Shown here piece by piece: positions 35,084 through 45,138 of a stretch of 64,000 nt of DNA (within the stretch, counting starts at the first letter, position 1; every line of letters starts with the position of its first letter). This stretch comes from an uncultured Bellilinea sp. (GTDB lineage: Bacteria; Chloroflexota; Anaerolineae; Anaerolineales; Anaerolineaceae): assembly GCA_938040735.1 (NCBI GenBank), contig CALHYE010000007.1, forward strand, positions 119,541-183,540, read 5' to 3'. The notes under the pieces are model-generated. The model saw only the letters and a list, made by a program, of their open reading frames with translations. It was not told the DNA's origin and did no database searches. Position numbers and translations under genes: made by a program.

Positions 35084-35541
35084 ACACGACAACAAGCCAA
35101 AACCCTCAAAAACCCGCTCCCGCCCCGGGTACAACCGGGAGTTTGCTCAAAGATATTACTGTTCTTGTGGTGGAAGACAATGTTTCCAACTTTGTCCTGA
35201 TCGCTCGCATGTTGGGTTTTTTAGGCATCCATTGCGAGTGGAAAACTTCCGGCTATGAGGTGGTTGAATTTGCGGATACACTCCCCCGTTTAGACCTCAT
35301 TTTGATGGATATCCGCCTTCCTTATGAGGATGGTTATTCTGCTTTCAACAAAATTCGTCAATCGGAACGTTTCAAGAATGTTCCTGTCGTTGCCGTAACC
35401 GCGGAAGCCAGTCTTGAACAAATGAACAAAGCCCGTAAGGCCGGCTTTGATGGTTTCTTAGGTAAACCGCTTGACCCCGATCGTTTTCCCGATCAAATCC
35501 AACGTATTCTGGCAGGTGAACCTGTCTGGGAAATGGAATAA
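35080..35541 (+). CDS. Second stand-alone receiver response regulator
   Basis: This 153-residue protein has a 25-residue Pro/Thr-rich N-terminal extension and one REC domain. The acidic pair is in VVEDNVSN, phospho-acceptor Asp77 in LILMDIRLPYEDGY, Thr/Ala switch in AVTAEAS, and Lys129 in GKPLD. It has no DNA-binding or enzymatic output. It overlaps the first regulator by 4 bases and precedes the first sensor by 15 bases. With gene 1 it provides two different diffusible phosphate acceptors for the same pathway. Confidence 0.9.
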   Translation: MNTTTSQNPQKPAPAPGTTGSLLKDITVLVVEDNVSNFVLIARMLGFLGIHCEWKTSGYEVVEFADTLPRLDLILMDIRLPYEDGYSAFNKIRQSERFKNVPVVAVTAEASLEQMNKARKAGFDGFLGKPLDPDRFPDQIQRILAGEPVWEME

Positions 35542-35556
35542 ATAAGGACTTTTCTG

Positions 35557-38500
35557 ATGAATCTTCCATCCAACCCATCCCGCAAATCCTCTCCTTCTTT
35601 TCCCAAACGACTCAGGCAAAAAGCCCTGCTGTTTTTACTATTGCTAACCGGCTTGCCCTTGATTTTGTCCGTGGTTTCAACCGTTCTTGCGGTATCTCTG
35701 TTGCCAGCCGTATTAAACGGTCAAAAGACCTCTACCTTAGTTCTTTCACAACCGGCGCTGTGGGCTGGCTTGGGAATTAGCATCCTGATTGCCGCGGGAT
35801 TGATTTGGTTATTCGTTCAAGTTTTTATCGTACCACTAGAAAACCTTTCCTCACAAACCGAAAAACTTGCCAACGGAGATTGGAGCCAAAAATTCACCGT
35901 TCAAAGCAATGATGAAATTGGGAAATTAGCATACGCCCTAAATCTCGTCCGCAACGAACTGGGACGCATGTACCGAAAAATAGAGCGTCAGGCAATTTCT
36001 CAAAAAGCCGATTCGGCATCTGGTTTGGTCGAGTCGGGTTTAGACATTCTCCCAGAAGATGAGGGGGAGGAAAACCTGACCCGTGAATTTACCTTCGAAC
36101 CATTTGAATTTGACCGTCAAGAGGAAAACCTGTTATACAACGCCGCCCAAAAAATCAATCATGCCAGCGATGAAGCGCAAGTCAATCAGATTCTCGATGA
36201 AGCCCTTTCTAAAATTGATTATGTGTCAGCCTTATTTGACATCTTTCCGAATAATCTGCGCCTGAACCATCTCCTTGACCGGCAGGGACGATTTACTGAT
36301 AAGTCCCTTAAGGGCACTTCCGTCCAGATTCAAAACCCGCAAACTTTATTTTCAGAGAAGGACTGCATCATCCTCGAACAAAAAGAAGATGTCAGTGAAC
36401 TTGCTGAATTGTTTGCTATTTTCGAAAGCCGAAACTGTAATTCCATTGCGATTTTCCCCATCCTGGTTCATCAAAGGGTAGTCAGACTTCTTGCGATTGG
36501 CTCCAGAAGACCAAACCCACTTTCAGCAGTGAACCTGCAACCTTATATTCACTTATCCCAAACCGTCAGCGCTGCATTGGAAAAACTTGGCAATATCCGC
36601 AACCTTCGCAGCCAGATGTCCGCTTACGAAACCCTGAACAGCATCAGTCAGGCCATCAGCAACGAGTTTAACCTCCAGCCGCTCTATCAACTGCTCCATC
36701 AGAAAATAAGTGAGGAAATTGGCTCAGATTTATCCTTCTCCATCGCGATTTACGATCAAACCAATCAAATCATTCAGTTCCCCTACCATTACGAAGATGG
36801 TAAAGTAGTCTCCATTCCACCCCTACCGTTGGGCGAAGGCTTGACTTCCTACATCATCCAAAATCGAAAATCGCTCCTATTGCCCTTGAAGTTTGAACCA
36901 AAAGATTTGCCCGCCAGTTGGAACGCTTACAAATACATGTACGCTGTTTCGGATGTTGAACGAGACGCCATGCGCCTGGGTGCAAAAATTATCGGTAAGC
37001 CGGCAAAATCCTGGTTGGGCGTGCCGCTGATGCTGGGCGGTCAGGTGATTGGAGCAATCATCGTACAGGACACCCAAAAAGAAGAACGCTTTTCGGAAAA
37101 AGACCTCATATTACTGGAGACTATTGCCCCACAAATTGCCATTTCAATCCGTAATGCGCAACTGGTTGAAGATATGACCTCAACCTTACATGCCTTCGAT
37201 CAGGAACACACCCTGCTTAATGCCCTCTTGGAAAACGTGCCTGAGAAGATTTACTTCAAAGATCAGGACGGACGGTATCTACGTGTTTCTAACTCCTTCA
37301 TTGCCAGCCTCGGTTACTCTTCAGCCGGTGAGATCACAGGCTACACCGACGAAGAATTAATCCCCGGTGAGGCCGGAAGCCTTCGACATCACAACGACAT
37401 GCGGGTAATATCCTCCGGCATTCCCATTATTGGAGAAATGGTTGAATACCATGCGGAAAATGGTGAAACGCTTTGGGAGCTGGTTTCCCGCGTTCCGCTC
37501 TTTTCAAAGGCTGACCCCGCCAATAAGAATCCATACGCTCTGCTGGTAATTTCTCAGGATATTACCGAATTGAAGAAAACCGAAAATCTGAGCAATCGTC
37601 AAGCTCAACAACTGCTCACCGCCGCTGAGATTGCCCGTGATGTTGCTTCATCCCTGCAGGCTGAACAAGTGCTGATTAATGCAACCAACTTGATTCGCGA
37701 ACGATTTGATTATTACCATGCTTCGGTGTTTCTGGTTGATCCGACCGGCAAATACGCAGTATTACATGAAGCGTCCGGAGAAATTGGGCAAAAGATGAAA
37801 GCCGCCGGCCACCGCCTGGCTGTCGGTTCTCGCTCGCTGGTCGGACAGGCAGTCGCCAGAGGCGAAACCGTCGTTTCCAACAACACCCGCCTAAACCCCA
37901 ATTACTACCCCAATCCCCTTCTACCGGACACCCGTTCGGAACTTGTTGTACCATTAAAAACTGCCAACCGAATAATCGGCGCTCTGGATGTGCAAAGCGA
38001 CCGGATCAACGCCTTTCAAACGGAGGATATTCACACTCTGGAAATCCTCGCCGATCAACTGTCAATGGCATTGGAAAATGCCAATCTCTACGCCCGCTCA
38101 CAGGAAAATCTGGTTAAACACCGCTTACTCCACCAGATGACGACCGCCGCTTCTACCAGCGCCAACCTCAGTGAAGCCATCCAGAGAACGGTTTATAACT
38201 TGCGAACCGCATTAGGGGAGGAGCGGGCGGCCTTTTATCTTGTTGATTCGGATGGCAACCTGGTCTTGCATACAGCCATTGGCTTCGAGGGACTGGAAAT
38301 CAATCAATTCAATATTCAAACCAGTCAATACCTGCCGGCAATTGCCGCTAGAAATCGGTATTCGGTGCGTGTTGGAAATCTTATGCCGGACAAATCGCTT
38401 TCAACCATCCATCCCGAAACACGTTCGGCGTTGGCAGTCCCGATCCTTTTCTCGGATGAATTACTGGGAGTGCTGTCACTCGAATCGGAGCAGATCGAAC

Positions 38501-38832
38501 GCTTTGATGAAAGCGATCAGGAAATTATCGGCGCGCTGGGGGACTCTCTCGGCGCCATCCTCACCAACGCCCGGCTGGTGGATCAGATCCGCCAACAGGT
38601 TGAACGGCAACGAATGCTTTACGAAATCACCAGCAAAATTCGCCGTTCGGTAGATATCGAAACCATTCTTCGCACATCGGTAAATGAAATCAGCCGGGCA
38701 GTCGGTGCACGCAAAGCCCACATCCAAATTAATCCGATTCATCAAGGGTTACCCCTTCAAAGCGAGGACACTCCAACATCCATCCCCGACCAACACAACA
38801 ATGGCCACCACTCTGAGGATAACGGCAAATGA
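35557..38832 (+). CDS. Membrane sensor: 2 TM-HAMP-GAF-GAF-PAS-GAF-GAF-half GAF, no kinase domain
   Basis: This 1091-residue protein has two membrane helices (about 22-50 and 67-91) with almost no extracytoplasmic loop, and a HAMP domain (90-145). A divergent GAF (190-340), a GAF (360-535), a PAS (550-675, VPEKIYFKDQDGRYLRVSN), two more GAFs (690-845 with RSELVVPL, 855-1005 with RSALAVPI) follow. The tail (1020-1060, EITSKIRRSVDIETILRT) looks like the first helices of a GAF cut short. There is no histidine kinase, cyclase or methyl-accepting domain, so it must signal through partners. AAGGAC precedes the ATG. Its stop overlaps the next gene by ATGA. Confidence 0.85.
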   Translation: MNLPSNPSRKSSPSFPKRLRQKALLFLLLLTGLPLILSVVSTVLAVSLLPAVLNGQKTSTLVLSQPALWAGLGISILIAAGLIWLFVQVFIVPLENLSSQTEKLANGDWSQKFTVQSNDEIGKLAYALNLVRNELGRMYRKIERQAISQKADSASGLVESGLDILPEDEGEENLTREFTFEPFEFDRQEENLLYNAAQKINHASDEAQVNQILDEALSKIDYVSALFDIFPNNLRLNHLLDRQGRFTDKSLKGTSVQIQNPQTLFSEKDCIILEQKEDVSELAELFAIFESRNCNSIAIFPILVHQRVVRLLAIGSRRPNPLSAVNLQPYIHLSQTVSAALEKLGNIRNLRSQMSAYETLNSISQAISNEFNLQPLYQLLHQKISEEIGSDLSFSIAIYDQTNQIIQFPYHYEDGKVVSIPPLPLGEGLTSYIIQNRKSLLLPLKFEPKDLPASWNAYKYMYAVSDVERDAMRLGAKIIGKPAKSWLGVPLMLGGQVIGAIIVQDTQKEERFSEKDLILLETIAPQIAISIRNAQLVEDMTSTLHAFDQEHTLLNALLENVPEKIYFKDQDGRYLRVSNSFIASLGYSSAGEITGYTDEELIPGEAGSLRHHNDMRVISSGIPIIGEMVEYHAENGETLWELVSRVPLFSKADPANKNPYALLVISQDITELKKTENLSNRQAQQLLTAAEIARDVASSLQAEQVLINATNLIRERFDYYHASVFLVDPTGKYAVLHEASGEIGQKMKAAGHRLAVGSRSLVGQAVARGETVVSNNTRLNPNYYPNPLLPDTRSELVVPLKTANRIIGALDVQSDRINAFQTEDIHTLEILADQLSMALENANLYARSQENLVKHRLLHQMTTAASTSANLSEAIQRTVYNLRTALGEERAAFYLVDSDGNLVLHTAIGFEGLEINQFNIQTSQYLPAIAARNRYSVRVGNLMPDKSLSTIHPETRSALAVPILFSDELLGVLSLESEQIERFDESDQEIIGALGDSLGAILTNARLVDQIRQQVERQRMLYEITSKIRRSVDIETILRTSVNEISRAVGARKAHIQINPIHQGLPLQSEDTPTSIPDQHNNGHHSEDNGK

Positions 38833-40496
38833 ACTTTATCCGCCAAATCAATCCCGCGAATACCCCACCCCACATCTCCCGCCTGGGCGATTTAGCCACC
38901 TGGCGTGAGCGTATTTTACAAACCACGCTTCTTTTGTTTGCGCTGGGAGGTACAGTCGTTTACTTCCTTGCCATACAACGGGCAATCCAATATCAAGACC
39001 AGACCTCGATTTATCTTTACACAGGGGCATTGCTGGTAGCGCTGGCTCTGCCGTTTCTCAGAAAAATCTCTTTCAACCTGCGCACCTTGATCATCCTGCT
39101 CGTTCTGTATGGTTTAGCCATTCAAAATCTGGTGGTTTATGGCGTAACCCGCAATGCGGTTGCCTATGTATTGGCTATCGTTTTCATTTCAGGGTTGTTA
39201 TGGGGCGTGCGGGCTGGAATTTTTGCCATTTTCCTTACCTTTGTTACGGTAGTCGGGATGGGCTATGGAATGAATTACGGGGGAATGAGCCAGCCTTTGC
39301 AGGAAACTCTTTTGAATTCAATGAGTTTTGCCAATTGGGTCAATGTGGCTATTCATTTCAGCATCGTTGGCAGTTTCATTTTATTATCTATCTACACCAT
39401 CCTTAATGGTTTACAAAGTTCATTACTTCAACAACGAACTTTGACTATGCAGTTGAATGCTGCCCGTTTGAATCTGGAAAAAAATGTTGAAGAACGTACC
39501 ACAGCCTTGCAGCGCCGTCTGAACCAGATTCGTACCGCAGCAGAAATTGCCAGAGCGGTCAATACCTTTCTTGATCCCGAAACGCTCCTGCAACAGTCGG
39601 TTGACTTAATCCAAAAGGAATTTGATCTGTACTACACCGGTATCTTCTTATTGGATGAACGCGGCGAATTTGCCATTCTCAAAGCCGGCACAGGAGAAGC
39701 CGGCCGCCAGATGATGGCTGCCGGTCATAAACTTGCCGTTGGCGGCAATTCGATGATCGGCTGGGCAACGGCACGCAAAGAGCCAAGAATCGCCCTGGAT
39801 ACCGGGGTTGAAGCCGTTCGTTTCAATAACCCTTACTTACCCCTCACCCGCTCCGAAATGGCGCTGCCGATTATCAGCCGTGGGGTTTGCTTGGGCGCGT
39901 TGACCATTCAATCCACCCAACCGGAAGCCTTTGACCAGGATGATATTCGTATCTTGATGGGGATTGCCGATTCGCTTGCCACCGCTCTGGAGAATGCCCG
40001 TCTGTTTCAGGAGACTCAGCAAAATTTAGAAGAGATTCGCGCGCTCAACCGGGCTTACCTGATGCAATCGTGGGAAGATGCGATTGCTTTACACGGCAAA
40101 CTGGAATATAGCTATCACAATCCTTCCGCCGCTCAAGATGGAAAAGAATCCAATCAAATCCACATCCCCCTCACCCTTCGCGATCAGGTGATCGGCAATC
40201 TCACCCTCGATTTGGGCGATAAGAGTCTAGCGCCCGAAGAAATGGAATTTGTAGATGGGGTGATCAATCAAACCGCGATCGCTCTGGAAAACGCTCGTCT
40301 CATTCAGGAAACCCAACAACGGGCATTGGAAGAGCAGCGCCTGAGCGAAATGACCGCTCAATTTTCGCGAGCCAATACCGTTGACCAAATTCTCAAAACT
40401 GCCCTTTTTGAAATAGGTCACCTTCCCAATGTCGCTGAGGTAAGCGTCCAATTAATACCACCATCCGAAGAGCAATTGGAGGGAATTCAAGGATGA
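38829..40496 (+). CDS. Membrane sensor: about 6 TM-coiled coil-GAF-half GAF pair
   Basis: This 555-residue protein has about six membrane helices in residues 30-194 (a 6-TM sensor block of unknown ligand), a signalling coiled coil (200-235) and a GAF (240-395) with the SEMALPI strand. A linker with YLMQSW, a GAF C-half (about 440-495, IPLTLRDQVIGNLTL...ALENARL) and a GAF N-half (about 505-545) end the protein. It has no catalytic domain. It overlaps both neighbours by ATGA. It shares its C-terminal plan with the next two sensors, so these genes look like duplicates that differ in their sensing heads. Confidence 0.83.
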   Translation: MNFIRQINPANTPPHISRLGDLATWRERILQTTLLLFALGGTVVYFLAIQRAIQYQDQTSIYLYTGALLVALALPFLRKISFNLRTLIILLVLYGLAIQNLVVYGVTRNAVAYVLAIVFISGLLWGVRAGIFAIFLTFVTVVGMGYGMNYGGMSQPLQETLLNSMSFANWVNVAIHFSIVGSFILLSIYTILNGLQSSLLQQRTLTMQLNAARLNLEKNVEERTTALQRRLNQIRTAAEIARAVNTFLDPETLLQQSVDLIQKEFDLYYTGIFLLDERGEFAILKAGTGEAGRQMMAAGHKLAVGGNSMIGWATARKEPRIALDTGVEAVRFNNPYLPLTRSEMALPIISRGVCLGALTIQSTQPEAFDQDDIRILMGIADSLATALENARLFQETQQNLEEIRALNRAYLMQSWEDAIALHGKLEYSYHNPSAAQDGKESNQIHIPLTLRDQVIGNLTLDLGDKSLAPEEMEFVDGVINQTAIALENARLIQETQQRALEEQRLSEMTAQFSRANTVDQILKTALFEIGHLPNVAEVSVQLIPPSEEQLEGIQG

Positions 40497-42199
40497 GCGA
40501 AAACTCGCGTACCCGCCCGTTACTTACCATCACCTCCAATCTCAATCGGTTGGGGGAAGTAACAGCCCTCAGCGGCGCGCTCCAACCCATTTTGAACCTC
40601 ACCAGCATTCTCAGTCTGATCGCTTACCTGTGGATTGCCTTTCAGCACGCGCTCAGCCGGCAGCCCCTGATTCCCGTCATACTAACGCCATTTCTCGTTA
40701 CCATTCTGATCGTTACTTTTCGTCAAAACCTTTCCGCCTCTCTACGGGCCGGCTTTCTGATAGCATTCTATCTGCTGATCGGCCTTGTGGTACTTTTGCT
40801 TGGGGGAATGCAAAGCATTGGTCTCCTCCTTTTTCTGACCGCAGTCTTGATTTCCTTTACATTCTGGAACGAAACCGCCGGCAGGATCGCTTTCTTGATT
40901 AGTTTGGCGCTCATCATCCTAACGGGTATTTCCCACCATTTCGGACTGCTTCAACCGTTTGGTATAGAACCTCAACCTCTTGCCATCACATCCTTCATTG
41001 GGTCACTTGCGACTTTCATGCTTGCCAGTTGGGTTTCGATTGTGGTCACCGGTCACCTTCTCAAAGCATACAGCTCGGCAGCCCTTTCCGAAAAAGAACT
41101 TTCCCGAATTCTGGATGAAGAAAGGAAAAATCTTGAAGCTCGTATCGAAGAGCGTACCCGTTTACTAACCCGGCAAACCAGCCTCATGGAAACCGCCGGT
41201 GAAATCGCCCATCAAATCTCCATGGAAACCAGTCAGGAAAACCTGTTCCGTAATACCATCCAGCTGATTCGAGACCGCTTGGGATATTATCACGCCGGTA
41301 TCTTCCTCATGGATGAAGCCAATGAAAACGCAGTGCTGGTTTCTGCACTGGGAGAAGCGGGCGAGAAAATGCTCGCCCAGGGTCACCGCTTGAAAAAGGG
41401 CGAGGAAGGTATTGTGGGTAATGTGGTCGCCCGCGGAGAAGCCCGCATCGCGCTGGACGTAGGTAAAGACGCCGTCCACTTCAAAAATCCATTGTTGCCT
41501 AACACTCGCTCTGAAATTGCCCTTCCCATCAAAATCGGCGAGCGGATACTCGGCGCTTTGGATATTCAATCCACCGAACCGGAAGCATTTTCACAGGTGG
41601 ATATTCAATCCTTGCAAATTATTGCCAATCAACTGGCTGTAGCCTTGGAACGCATCCGGTTGATTGACCAGCTTCAACAAACCGTTGCAGATCTTGAAAG
41701 CGGTTATCGTACCGAGACCCGCAAATCCTGGCGAATATTTATCCGCAGCAATCGTAAAACACGCGGTTTTCGCTATGATCCCAACCGCAAACAGGTCGAG
41801 CCGATTCCCGCTGTAAAGCGCCCCTCACAATTGAATTCCGATCCCCAAACGGTTCAAGTGCCGCTGCGCAGCCGCGGCGAAACGATTGGGGTCCTGAACA
41901 TTAAGTTCAAGGGCGGGCAGCCCTCTCCCGAAATTCAGCGGCTTCTCAACACAACTGCAGAACGCCTGGGGTCTGCATTAGAAACAGCCCGCCTATTGGA
42001 GGAATTACAACTCCGCGCCGAGAGGGAGCATCTGGTAGGCGATCTTGCCACGCAAGTGCGCTCCAGCACTGATTTTGAACAGATTCTAAAGACAACCGCT
42101 CAGCAGATCAGACAAAAACTGGGATTACGAGAGGTTGTTGTCCAAATCCTTCCTCCGGAAGAGATTCGGCACGGAGATTATCCAATGGAGGTTTCATGA
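40493..42199 (+). CDS. Membrane sensor: about 6 TM-coiled coil-GAF-half GAF pair (second copy)
   Basis: This 568-residue protein has about six membrane helices (34-190), a coiled coil with ARIEERTRLL (200-230) and a GAF (232-390) containing RSEIALPI and GALDIQST. An Arg/Lys-rich linker (400-450, including the Y...KSW element), a GAF C-half (450-503, QVPLRSRGETIGVLNI) and a GAF N-half (512-555, LATQVRSSTDFEQILKT) follow. No output domain is present. It overlaps both neighbours by ATGA. The ligand is unknown; GAFs of this type often bind small molecules or act in dimer signalling. Confidence 0.83.
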   Translation: MSENSRTRPLLTITSNLNRLGEVTALSGALQPILNLTSILSLIAYLWIAFQHALSRQPLIPVILTPFLVTILIVTFRQNLSASLRAGFLIAFYLLIGLVVLLLGGMQSIGLLLFLTAVLISFTFWNETAGRIAFLISLALIILTGISHHFGLLQPFGIEPQPLAITSFIGSLATFMLASWVSIVVTGHLLKAYSSAALSEKELSRILDEERKNLEARIEERTRLLTRQTSLMETAGEIAHQISMETSQENLFRNTIQLIRDRLGYYHAGIFLMDEANENAVLVSALGEAGEKMLAQGHRLKKGEEGIVGNVVARGEARIALDVGKDAVHFKNPLLPNTRSEIALPIKIGERILGALDIQSTEPEAFSQVDIQSLQIIANQLAVALERIRLIDQLQQTVADLESGYRTETRKSWRIFIRSNRKTRGFRYDPNRKQVEPIPAVKRPSQLNSDPQTVQVPLRSRGETIGVLNIKFKGGQPSPEIQRLLNTTAERLGSALETARLLEELQLRAEREHLVGDLATQVRSSTDFEQILKTTAQQIRQKLGLREVVVQILPPEEIRHGDYPMEVS

Positions 42200-45138
42200 A
42201 CATCGGATACCAGAGCAATATCACCAGGATAATCTCGCAAGAAGGCGTCGAGCCGTCTTACCGCCGCGATCGGTTTGCCGCCAGCATTGCTCGGCTTGCC
42301 GCAATTATCCTTGGCGTAACGAGTCTCGTCTTTCTGATTACGTCCTTTAATCAACCCTATGTGCAAATTTTTATACTCACCATCTTCAGCGCGGGCGGCT
42401 TTTTGGCATCTCTCTTTGCCGCCACTTTTCCGGAGAAGGATGCCGCTGAAAAACGCACCTACTTGCTCTCTCCAACGCTGGCCATTGTGGCGATTGTTTT
42501 CAGCGCTCTTATTGTTAATGTCGCTCTACCTCTTGCCATCATCCTGTTTCTAGTTTTGACTCTTTTGGTCACTGGCGCTCTTGAAGGTCATCGAAGAGAC
42601 ACCGGCATCACTCTAGCATTCTTTTCGGCATTGATGGTCGTCATTGCCGGTAACTTTTTTCCTTATCCACAGGTCAGGCTGCCGCAAATCGAATTATACC
42701 TGCCGGTGTTGCTGGGTATTTTATTGATGGTTTACATCATCTTGTTAATGCTGGAAGTCCTATCGGCCACATTGCGCATCAAACTGCTGACAATCTCTCT
42801 CGCAATTGCGATTATCCCCTTGCTGGTCATCTCAATTATCAATTCACGTTTCTTCCAAGATGCTCTCCGCAACCAGACCAATCAAGTCCTTTTGTTGGCA
42901 GCCCAGCAGACTGCTTCCAAAGTCGATTCATTCTTTGAAGAAAACAAACAATCCATTGCCAGTGAAGCCTCTCTGGCAGTCTTTTCGAACTACCTTTCGC
43001 TTTCGCCTCTCTATCGTCCTGAAAGTTCCCAGGAAATGGCAGCCAGCCTGACCCTGCGTTCTTTGTCTTCCCGTCAGCAGCGGTATCTACGTTCGTATGG
43101 ATTGATTGATGCGGAAGGCAAATCCGTCCTGGATATTAACCCACTCCAAATCGGGCAGGACGAATCTCAAAACGATTATTTCATACTGCCGCTGACAACC
43201 GGTCAGGTTTATGCCTCACCCGTGTTTTTTGACCCCAAATCTCGCAATGGATATATCTACTTCTCCAGCCCAATTCGCAACCAACGCCAGCAAGTAATTG
43301 GCGTTTTACGCGCCAAATTTGATGCCCTGATCCTGCAGGAATTATTGCAGCAAGAGGTTAATTTAGTGGGTATTCGTTCCTATCCCATCTTGCTCGACGA
43401 AAACTATTTACGTCTGGCGGATACACTGATTCCCAACAACATTTATAAACTCGTTATGCCGCTGCCTTCGGACGTGATCGGAAAACTGATTCAATCGAAT
43501 CGAGTTCCCAATCTGCCTCTTTACGAGATGAGCACCAATGACGTTGCCCTTTCGGCTGGTTTGGAAAATTATTTGAACTCACCCTTTTTCACTGCGGAGT
43601 TTCATTCGGATGATCCCAGCCATCCGGAAATTGGCGCAATCACCCGCTTGAGGGCTAAACCATGGTATCTCTTGTTTGTCCGTGAACAGACCACCTTTGC
43701 CGGTTTGGTTGCTCAACAAGGTCAATTATCCATTTTGATTTCAACACTCATTGCCGGTTTGGTCGGTCTAATCGCCAGTGTAGTATCGGGCTCGTTCAGC
43801 CGGCCAATTGTTCGTTTGCAGCAAACCGCCGAGCTGATCTCCTCCGGCGAACTGGATGCTCAGGCTCAGGTAGAAACCGGTGATGAGATTGGAAAACTGG
43901 CTCAGGCATTCAATTTTATGACCAACCAGTTGAAGAACCTGATCAATACCTTGGAAGACCGTGTCCGAGAAAGAACCCGGGAACTTGCCCAGCAAAATGA
44001 AGCGCTGCTTTACAGAACTCGTCAGTTACAAACCGTTTCAGACGTAGCCCGGGGGATTGTTTCCACCCAAAAAATGGAAAGTCTGCTGAATCAACTGACC
44101 ATCTTGATCAGCGAGCGGTTTGGATTTTATCACGTGGGCGTTTTCCTGCTGGACGAAGAGAAAGAATATGCGGTTCTGCGAGCAGCCAATTCGGAGGGCG
44201 GAAAACGTATGCTCGCCCGGCAGCACCGTCTGAAGGTCGGTCAAGTTGGTATCGTCGGTTATGCAACCGGTACGGGAGAAGCCCGCATCGCGACCGATGT
44301 GGGTAAAGACGCCGTTTTCTTCAATAACCCCGACTTGCCACAAACTCGCTCCGAAATGGCATTACCTCTCAAAGCGAATAACGAGGTGATCGGCGCTCTG
44401 GATGTGCAAAGCACAATACCCAACGCTTTCACACAAGAAGACATCGAATTATTTAGCATTCTGGCTGACCAGATTGCAATAGCCATCCTCAACAACCGAC
44501 TATATACTGAAACCCTGCAAGCCCTGGAGGAATCTCAGCGAGTTCATCGGCTTTACCTGCGTCAGGAATGGAGCAAGGAAGCCGGCGAACGACCGGTAAT
44601 TGGTTACCGGGCAACCCCCCATGGGTTGATCGCGTTAGAAGAAATGCGAGAACAGGAAATATCCGATGCGCTGCTATCCGGTGATGTTATCGTCCATCCG
44701 CCAAACGAAAATCAACCGGCGGCATTATCCGTTCCGGTCAGGTTGAGAGGCGAGACGGTTGGTGTCATTCGTATCGAAGATGATCAAATTGCCGATCGGG
44801 TATGGAGTGAAGAAGAAATCCGCTCAATTCAAGCGGTTGCCGATCAGGTGGGGCTGGCGTTAGAAAATGCTCGTCTTCTAGAAAAGACCATCCGCCGCGC
44901 AGAGCGCGAACGCCGCGTTTTGGAAATTACCAGCAAAATCCGTTCCACAAATGACCCGAACGCTATGATTGAGATCGCCATTGAAGAATTGAAACGCACC
45001 TTGAACGCCAGCCACGCTCAGGTCATCTGGAAAGAAAACGATGAAAGCGCATCTCCACAATCAAAGCAAGATGAACCATCATCTCCACAAAAACGGAAGA
45101 ACGGCTCAAACGGTTCAAGCAGGAAGGGGCAGGTATGA
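42196..45138 (+). CDS. Membrane sensor: multi-TM-Cache-like-TM-HAMP-GAF-half GAF pair
   Basis: This 980-residue protein begins with about six or seven membrane helices (30-215). A large extracytoplasmic region (about 218-505) of Cache type follows, with RSYGLIDAEGKSVLDI, the DYFILPLTTG segment and YIYFSSPIRN. Then come another membrane helix (512-533), HAMP (533-590), a GAF (613-775, RSEMALPL), the linker with YLRQEW (787-792), a GAF C-half (842-896, VPVRLRGETVGVIRI) and a GAF N-half (905-946, EITSKIRSTND). The tail is Ser/Lys-rich. No kinase or MCP domain is present. It can sense both external ligands and internal state. It overlaps both neighbours by ATGA. Confidence 0.84.
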   Translation: MNIGYQSNITRIISQEGVEPSYRRDRFAASIARLAAIILGVTSLVFLITSFNQPYVQIFILTIFSAGGFLASLFAATFPEKDAAEKRTYLLSPTLAIVAIVFSALIVNVALPLAIILFLVLTLLVTGALEGHRRDTGITLAFFSALMVVIAGNFFPYPQVRLPQIELYLPVLLGILLMVYIILLMLEVLSATLRIKLLTISLAIAIIPLLVISIINSRFFQDALRNQTNQVLLLAAQQTASKVDSFFEENKQSIASEASLAVFSNYLSLSPLYRPESSQEMAASLTLRSLSSRQQRYLRSYGLIDAEGKSVLDINPLQIGQDESQNDYFILPLTTGQVYASPVFFDPKSRNGYIYFSSPIRNQRQQVIGVLRAKFDALILQELLQQEVNLVGIRSYPILLDENYLRLADTLIPNNIYKLVMPLPSDVIGKLIQSNRVPNLPLYEMSTNDVALSAGLENYLNSPFFTAEFHSDDPSHPEIGAITRLRAKPWYLLFVREQTTFAGLVAQQGQLSILISTLIAGLVGLIASVVSGSFSRPIVRLQQTAELISSGELDAQAQVETGDEIGKLAQAFNFMTNQLKNLINTLEDRVRERTRELAQQNEALLYRTRQLQTVSDVARGIVSTQKMESLLNQLTILISERFGFYHVGVFLLDEEKEYAVLRAANSEGGKRMLARQHRLKVGQVGIVGYATGTGEARIATDVGKDAVFFNNPDLPQTRSEMALPLKANNEVIGALDVQSTIPNAFTQEDIELFSILADQIAIAILNNRLYTETLQALEESQRVHRLYLRQEWSKEAGERPVIGYRATPHGLIALEEMREQEISDALLSGDVIVHPPNENQPAALSVPVRLRGETVGVIRIEDDQIADRVWSEEEIRSIQAVADQVGLALENARLLEKTIRRAERERRVLEITSKIRSTNDPNAMIEIAIEELKRTLNASHAQVIWKENDESASPQSKQDEPSSPQKRKNGSNGSSRKGQV

